This document shows, one piece after another, positions 41,001-44,887 of a stretch of 44,887 nt of DNA (the stretch's first letter is position 1; each line of letters opens with the position of its first letter). This DNA comes from Bacteroidales bacterium. GTDB taxonomy: Bacteria > Bacteroidota > Bacteroidia > Bacteroidales > F082. The position numbers and the translations under genes are program-made. The notes under the pieces were generated by a model. That model made no database searches. It saw nothing but the letters and a program-made list of their open reading frames with translations, and was not told the DNA's origin. Location: contig JAFTXI010000001.1 of NCBI GenBank assembly GCA_017461665.1, positions 1 to 44,887 of the forward strand, in the 5' to 3' direction.

Positions 41001-42378
41001 TGACCCATTGACAGGAGAAAATAAAAAATATCAAGTTGTTGTCGGACGTTCTGCAGAAATGAAGATTATAGACAAGAAAACAGGCGTCGCTCTTACAACA
41101 GCTAATGTCCGTTACGGTTCGAAACTCTATATCAAACCTAATACAGAAGTCAACACCGGTGACCTTATCTGCGAATGGGATCCATACAACGCATTGATAC
41201 TTTCAGAATATCAAGGTAAGGTTCAATACGAAAATATCGTTGAAGGTGTTACCTTCCGTAATGAATCAGACGAACAAACAGGTTATAACGAACGCGTTAT
41301 CATCGAAGGTCGTAAATATTCAAAGAACCCATCTATCTCAATTATCGATAATCATGGCGATGTCGTTAAGTCATACGACTTACCTGTCGGCGCTCACATC
41401 ATGGTTGAAGACGGTGATAAGATTAAGGCTGGTGATATGCTCGTTAAAATACCTCGTGCTACCGGTAAATTGGGCGACATCACTGGTGGTCTTCCTCGCG
41501 TTACTGAATTGTTCGAAGCTCGTAACTCGTCAGAACCAGCTGTCGTATCTGAAATCGATGGTGTCGTTTCATTTGAAAAGAAACTCGTACGTGGTAACCG
41601 TAAGGTCGTCATCACTTCTAAGACAGGTGAACAAAAGAGTTATCTTATCCCAACATCAAAACAAATTCTTGCTCAAGAAAACGACTTCATGAAAGCAGGT
41701 CAACCTTTGTCGGATGGTGCTATAACGCCAGCAAATATCCTTGCTATCGAAGGTCCTATGAAAGTTCAAGAATTTATCGTTAACGAAATCCAAGAAGTCT
41801 ATCGTTCTCAAGGTGTAACAATCAACGGAAAACACTTCGAAGTCATCGTACGTCAAATGATGCGTAAGGTTGAAATCGATGATCCAGGTGATACACGTTT
41901 CCTCGAAGGTGAACTCGTAAATAAACTCACTTTCCAAGAGTGCAACGACGAAATATTCGGTAAAGTTATCGTTACTGACCGCGGTGATTCAGAAAACCTT
42001 ACAGAAGGTCAGATGATTACCGTAAGAAAACTCCGCGATGAGAACTCTATCTTGAAACGTAAAGACAAGAAACTTGTCGAAGCTCGTGATGCTCAACCTG
42101 CAACAGCACACCAAGTGCTCCAAGGTATCACAAGAGCAGCTCTTCAAACAGAAAGCTTTATCTCGGCAGCATCCTTCCAGGAAACAACAAAAGTATTGAC
42201 ATTGGCAGCTATCAACGCTAAGTCGGATACTCTAGAAGGAATGAAAGAAAACGTTATCGTTGGTCATAAGATTCCTGCTGGTACAGGTTTGCGCGAATAC
42301 GACGACTTGATTGTTGGCGCTCGCGAAGATTATGAACCAATAGTTAACGTTGATTTAGAAACTATTGCAACCGAATAG
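38059..42378 (+). CDS. rpoC: RNA polymerase subunit beta'
   Basis: A 1439-residue subunit. The N-terminal zinc site is [20 protein letters not shown], followed by [19 protein letters not shown]. The catalytic [15 protein letters not shown] motif gives the three Mg-binding Asp residues. The second zinc cluster (CGTLRG and [20 protein letters not shown]) and the trigger loop ([20 protein letters not shown]) are present. The C-terminal part ends with [20 protein letters not shown]. It lies 27 nt after rpoB and is followed by a terminator. Confidence 0.98.
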   Translation: MALSKNTINSSFSKITISLASPESIEKRSFGEVLKPETINYRTYKPERDGLFCERIFGPVKDWECHCGKYKRIRYKNIVCDRCGVEITEKKVRRERSGHIKLVVPVAHIWYFRSLPNKIGALLGMQTKKLDSIIYYERYVVIQPGIKEQDGINYLDFLTEEEYLDIMESLPVENQYLPEDDPNKFIAKMGAEAVYDLLSRLDLDKMSYELRDKASKEKAQQRKQDALKRLQVFEAFRDARTRIENRPEWMILKVIPVIPPELRPLVPLDGGRFATSDLNDLYRRVIIRNNRLKRLIEIKAPDVIMRNEKRMLQEAVDSLLDNSRKSSAVKTDSNRPLKSLSDSLKGKQGRFRQNLLGKRVDYSGRSVIVVGPELDMHECGLPKDMAAELYKPFIIRKMIERGIVKTVKSAKKIVDRKDPVVWDILENVLKGHPILLNRAPTLHRLGIQAFQPKLVEGKAIRLHPLVCTAFNADFDGDQMAVHLPLGNAAVLEAQILMLASHNILNPANGAPITVPSQDMVLGLYYITKPRKSVPEHIVKGEGKSFYSPEEVIIAYNEKKVDMHAIIYVNVDVRKDDGTVVNEKIETTVGRVLFNEVVPKEFGFINKLLNKKALRDIIGTMVKLLGTATTTKFLDAIKNMGYEMAFRGGLSFNLGNVLVPSVKEELIREANEEVAAIREEYNMGFITSNERYNKIIDIWGHVVTKLTDEVMTLLPKDDQGFNPVYMMLDSGARGSKEQIRQLCGMRGLMAKPQKSSAAGGAEIIENPILSNFKEGLSVLEYFISTHGARKGLADTALKTADAGYLTRRLVDVAHDVIINEKDCGTLRGLTISALRRGDEIIESLYDRILGRVALHDIFHPQTGELIISGGQEITEDIAKIITDSPIESVEIRSVLTCESKRGVCANCYGRNLSSGKLVQRGEAVGVIAAQSIGEPGTQLTLRTFHQGGTASTTSDDSSIKAKYNGILEIDELRVVDYVEDSVDPLTGENKKYQVVVGRSAEMKIIDKKTGVALTTANVRYGSKLYIKPNTEVNTGDLICEWDPYNALILSEYQGKVQYENIVEGVTFRNESDEQTGYNERVIIEGRKYSKNPSISIIDNHGDVVKSYDLPVGAHIMVEDGDKIKAGDMLVKIPRATGKLGDITGGLPRVTELFEARNSSEPAVVSEIDGVVSFEKKLVRGNRKVVITSKTGEQKSYLIPTSKQILAQENDFMKAGQPLSDGAITPANILAIEGPMKVQEFIVNEIQEVYRSQGVTINGKHFEVIVRQMMRKVEIDDPGDTRFLEGELVNKLTFQECNDEIFGKVIVTDRGDSENLTEGQMITVRKLRDENSILKRKDKKLVEARDAQPATAHQVLQGITRAALQTESFISAASFQETTKVLTLAAINAKSDTLEGMKENVIVGHKIPAGTGLREYDDLIVGAREDYEPIVNVDLETIATE

Positions 42379-42398
42379 TTTAGATTCTTTTTTTCATT

Positions 42399-42428
42399 GG
42401 GGTCAGTTCTCGAAACTGACCCTTTTTA
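42399..42428 (+). terminator. Terminator of the rpoBC cluster
   Basis: GGGTCAGTT (42400-42408) pairs with AACTGACCC (42414-42422), perfect 9-bp stem, followed by TTTTTATT. Confidence 0.92.
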
Positions 42429-42458
42429 TTATCTCTGTACAAATTAAAATTAATAATA

Positions 42459-42770
42459 ATGGAAAATAACAACAATAAGAATCAGATAAATATTGAATTG
42501 ACAGATGAAATCGCAGAAGGTATCTATTCTAACCTCGCTGTTATAGCTCATTCATCAACAGAATTTATTATAGATTTTATTAAATTGATGCCGGCTTCTC
42601 CTAAAGCTAAAGTGAAATCGAGAATCATCTTGACACCTCAAAACGCAAAACGTCTATATAAGGCTTTGGCTGAAAACATCAGTAAGTATGAATCAACTCA
42701 CGGAACAATAAAAGATGTAAATGAAAAATTACCTCCGTTTACAATGGGAGGACCAGCAGCACAGGCATAA
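42459..42770 (+). CDS. DUF3467 family protein
   Basis: A 103-residue protein, NQINIELTDEIAEGIYSNLA with VIAHSSTEFIIDFIKLMP and the PKAKVKSRIILTPQNAKRLY motif, diagnostic of DUF3467. The family is widespread in Bacteroidota, often next to rpoC, with unknown function. Despite the terminator in between (42399-42428) it follows the polymerase genes closely, so partial read-through is likely. The C-terminus is Gly/Pro/Ala-rich (PPFTMGGPAAQA). Confidence 0.9.
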   Translation: MENNNNKNQINIELTDEIAEGIYSNLAVIAHSSTEFIIDFIKLMPASPKAKVKSRIILTPQNAKRLYKALAENISKYESTHGTIKDVNEKLPPFTMGGPAAQA

Positions 42771-42781
42771 ATGATATAAAG

Positions 42782-42815
42782 AAAAAAGCACTCAGAACAA
42801 CTCGAGTGCTTTTTT
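42782..42815. terminator. Bidirectional terminator between convergent genes
   Basis: AAAAAAGCACTC (42782-42793) and GAGTGCTTTTTT (42804-42815) form a perfect 12-bp stem with A and T runs on both sides. It serves the DUF3467 gene (plus) and the exported-protein gene (minus). Confidence 0.9.
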
Positions 42816-42831
42816 TATTTGATAACTTACA

Positions 42832-44724
42832 TTAAAATCTCAAATCTTTCATCCCCATAAGTTTTTCCAAATCAACTTCATCGGGTTGCCATGCTCTGAC
42901 GTGAATCAATGGAGTGTTGTCGGTTAAATCGACTAACAAGAAAAGATAGCCTATGTCGCCGTATGTGCTTGAATAATATTCTTGTAACAATCTAATACCA
43001 TAAACTTCCTTGTTAGTTGCACTCTTGGCTCGAGTAAATTCTGTTTCTGCAAAACGAACATTTATGTAATCCTGCGATTTGAATGTTCTCGAAAGATTTG
43101 CAAAATAGGTTTCTTTATCGTGTTGCATTAATCTTACTTCGTCTTCAGATATGTTAAATTGAACTCTGTCAGGAATCACGGTTTTCTTTATTACGTGGCC
43201 AACGATGATGAGAGCATCGGCTGAATAAATACTTTCTAAGTAATCGTGGCGTTTTAGCGCGTATGCAGTCTGATAATCTTCAAGGAAATTAATTAATACT
43301 AAACGTGCTTCTTCAGGCCATGCTGTTTTTGTGATGATATCTTTTTCTGTTATCGATGAAAGTCGAAATGCCAAAGATGAGACTTTCTTAGTTGTATGAT
43401 CAAAACGAAAAACAACCTCTCTGTTAAATGATACGTGATTCTTAAAATTGAAAAGCATATCAATGTCGCGGCATAAAACCTGCTCTCCTAATTTCATGAA
43501 ACTATAATCTTGCTTGCCAACAATAGTTATCTCTCCATATTTAGATAATGTATCAAGCATTCCGTAACTTTCCGAACTAAAATGATGACGAACACTTTCA
43601 TAATTGTTGTTACGCAAAGCAGTCTCAATCTCTTGCATTATACTTAGATATTCTGGATTTTTTACATTGAATTTCTTGTCAATTTTTCTCCATTCGTTGC
43701 TATGTTCTTTGTCCTCAATATTTTCTGCAATGTCAGAGATTTCTCCAAGAGATATTTCTTCTTTTTTAGTAAACTCTTTGAGGTATGGCGCGATATTGAT
43801 TGTATGTTTCTCGTTTTTAAATTTTATGTTATGTTTGATTAAATTTAGGACCCTGTTAACTTCCGGGTCAATAGTCGATTCCATCATAAATTCATATTCT
43901 ATTCTGATATTTATTGATGAATTATTTTTAGGAATAACAACTATTGCTCTTCCATTGTTTACAGAAGTGGGAACATAACTTTGTCCATTGTAATATTTGA
44001 ATTGTAGATTGGAAATGTCAGTGCCAGTTGTCGAACGTGTATTTAAATTTACTATTAAATTATCACCCGATTCTTCAAAAGCTCCTTCTTTGGGAACGAT
44101 AAATGAAAATGATTTCAGTACGCCATCACCGCCATCTATACGATTAACAAACCATTCGTAAGCCAAGACCTTTTCATCTTCTATTGTTATTTCCAAGGAA
44201 TTGCCCTGTGGATGTGCTAAACATAACATCATACCCCAATAATAAGATCTTAACGCATCTTCAAATTGTAAGATAGCATCATTATCACTATTATATCCTT
44301 TAAGTGCCAATCGATTGATGCTCTTCTTTCTGTCGTTACAAATATCTCTGAAATCGCTTCTTTTGATATATATAAAATATGAATATTCTTCGTTTTCAAA
44401 ATCATCTACAATAGGAATCTGGTGCATCTTTTCTTTAATCTTATTCTCGAAAGTCTTTATAATAAGATTCAATTGTGTCTTTTGATCACCTTTTCCTGCA
44501 TAAATAGCGTCAGCTTTGCAATTGTTTGCGATGTTATTATATAATTCGTTTATCGCCAATCCTTCCGCTTCATCTTGGTCGTTGACGATCTGATTCATTC
44601 CCCAAAAATATGTAGTGTCTGATTTTATTGATTCAATGTCAAATTTCTTTGAACGATTTTGAGCTGTTGCTGTAAATGAAAAAAATAATAATAAAATGGA
44701 AAAGAAAAATTCCTTGAATTTCAT
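42832..44724 (-). CDS. Exported 630-residue protein of unknown function, possible C-terminal NTF2-like domain
   Basis: The signal peptide is MKFKEFFFSILLLFFSFTAT (cleavage after ATAQ). Residues about 30-140 (TTYFWGMNQIVNDQDEAEGL, AINELYNNIANNCKADAIYA, YSYFIYIKRSDFRDI) resemble N-terminal domains of Bacteroidota envelope proteins that start with a LPP20-like fold. A middle region is rich in beta strands (SLEITIEDEKVLAYEWFVNR, SFSFIVPKEGAFEESGD). Residues about 485-630 (LINFLEDYQTAYALKRHDYL, SIYSADALIIVGHVIKK, YGIRLLQEYYSSTYGDIGYL, FLLVDLTDNTPLIHVRAWQP) look like a SnoaL/NTF2-like fold. No catalytic motif is visible. I do not recognise a named family. Upstream lies 163 bp without a gene or promoter consensus. 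Confidence 0.72.
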   Translation of the reverse strand: MKFKEFFFSILLLFFSFTATAQNRSKKFDIESIKSDTTYFWGMNQIVNDQDEAEGLAINELYNNIANNCKADAIYAGKGDQKTQLNLIIKTFENKIKEKMHQIPIVDDFENEEYSYFIYIKRSDFRDICNDRKKSINRLALKGYNSDNDAILQFEDALRSYYWGMMLCLAHPQGNSLEITIEDEKVLAYEWFVNRIDGGDGVLKSFSFIVPKEGAFEESGDNLIVNLNTRSTTGTDISNLQFKYYNGQSYVPTSVNNGRAIVVIPKNNSSINIRIEYEFMMESTIDPEVNRVLNLIKHNIKFKNEKHTINIAPYLKEFTKKEEISLGEISDIAENIEDKEHSNEWRKIDKKFNVKNPEYLSIMQEIETALRNNNYESVRHHFSSESYGMLDTLSKYGEITIVGKQDYSFMKLGEQVLCRDIDMLFNFKNHVSFNREVVFRFDHTTKKVSSLAFRLSSITEKDIITKTAWPEEARLVLINFLEDYQTAYALKRHDYLESIYSADALIIVGHVIKKTVIPDRVQFNISEDEVRLMQHDKETYFANLSRTFKSQDYINVRFAETEFTRAKSATNKEVYGIRLLQEYYSSTYGDIGYLFLLVDLTDNTPLIHVRAWQPDEVDLEKLMGMKDLRF

Positions 44725-44887
44725 GACTTAATAAAGTTTTTTTGATAAAAAATTACGGTTCTCGGAGCAAAAAAGGTGAAATTCTGCGTTTTGAACTGAG
44801 ACATAACGCATTAAACAGAAAACCTCAGAAATAGTAACGATGGCAATTTAGCAAAGAAACGCAAGGTAATGAAATAGAACGGTTGCC
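44725..44887. other. Non-coding end of the window
   Basis: No gene, tRNA or hairpin is apparent. TTTTTTGCTCC on the minus strand is the only weak promoter-like sequence before the exported-protein gene. Confidence 0.4.

Overview
The window looks like a chromosomal segment of a low-GC, probably uncultured member of the order Bacteroidales (phylum Bacteroidota). The evidence is the TAnnTTTG-type -7 promoter boxes in front of many genes, the scarcity of Shine-Dalgarno sequences, a type IX secretion (T9SS) sorting domain, DUF4491, DUF3467 and PUR-family small proteins, a periplasmic DPP4 and Tricorn protease, and the tRNA-tuf-tRNA(Trp)-secE-nusG-rplKAJL-rpoBC cluster. I cannot assign a family. 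Nothing looks like a prophage, insertion sequence, CRISPR array or plasmid.

Layout. The 3' part of a 5S rRNA and its terminator open the window (1-125). From 279 to about 9.65 kb most genes are on the minus strand: a small A1S_2505-like protein, an rRNA methylase, the rpsF-rpsR-rplI operon, radC-wecB, DUF4491, rpsT, the overlapping tRNA methylthiotransferase pair miaB-mtaB, and a PUR-family nucleic-acid-binding protein. The one plus-strand gene here encodes a SIMPL-domain protein. From 9.8 to 19.2 kb genes are on the plus strand: a repeat-derived ORF, a chimeric T9SS-secreted protein, a DEDDh exonuclease, an exported Tricorn-like protease, a polytopic membrane acyltransferase and an orphan HEPN-type protein. 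From 19.3 to 24.9 kb genes are on the minus strand: an outer-membrane barrel/lipoprotein pair, a 2-oxoacid:ferredoxin oxidoreductase operon (ferredoxin, alpha, beta, gamma) and an aminotransferase. A long-hairpin RNA candidate resembling 6S RNA lies at 20454-20627.

Two tRNA-Val genes and DPP4 lead into rpsU, a Xer recombinase with hpf, and the large transcription/translation cluster: four tRNAs, tuf, tRNA-Trp, secE, nusG, four ribosomal protein genes, rpoB and rpoC. A DUF3467 gene and a convergent 630-residue exported protein of unknown function close the window.

The most unusual thing here is a population of short dispersed sequence words: TTGTCTG-like and AAGACAAC-like repeats, CCAAAACTCC-like tracts, AATTAGG tracts, ATGAATT tracts, a GCTGAGCCTGTCGAAGC element, and a palindrome with an ACGTCCGT-type centre. 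They occur between genes, at the 3' ends of genes where they supply the stop codon, immediately upstream of -7 boxes, and as in-frame insertions in linkers of housekeeping enzymes (rRNA methylase, WecB, MiaB). One 380-bp ORF at 9823-10203 is made almost entirely of these words. I see no enzyme in the window that would obviously mobilise them.
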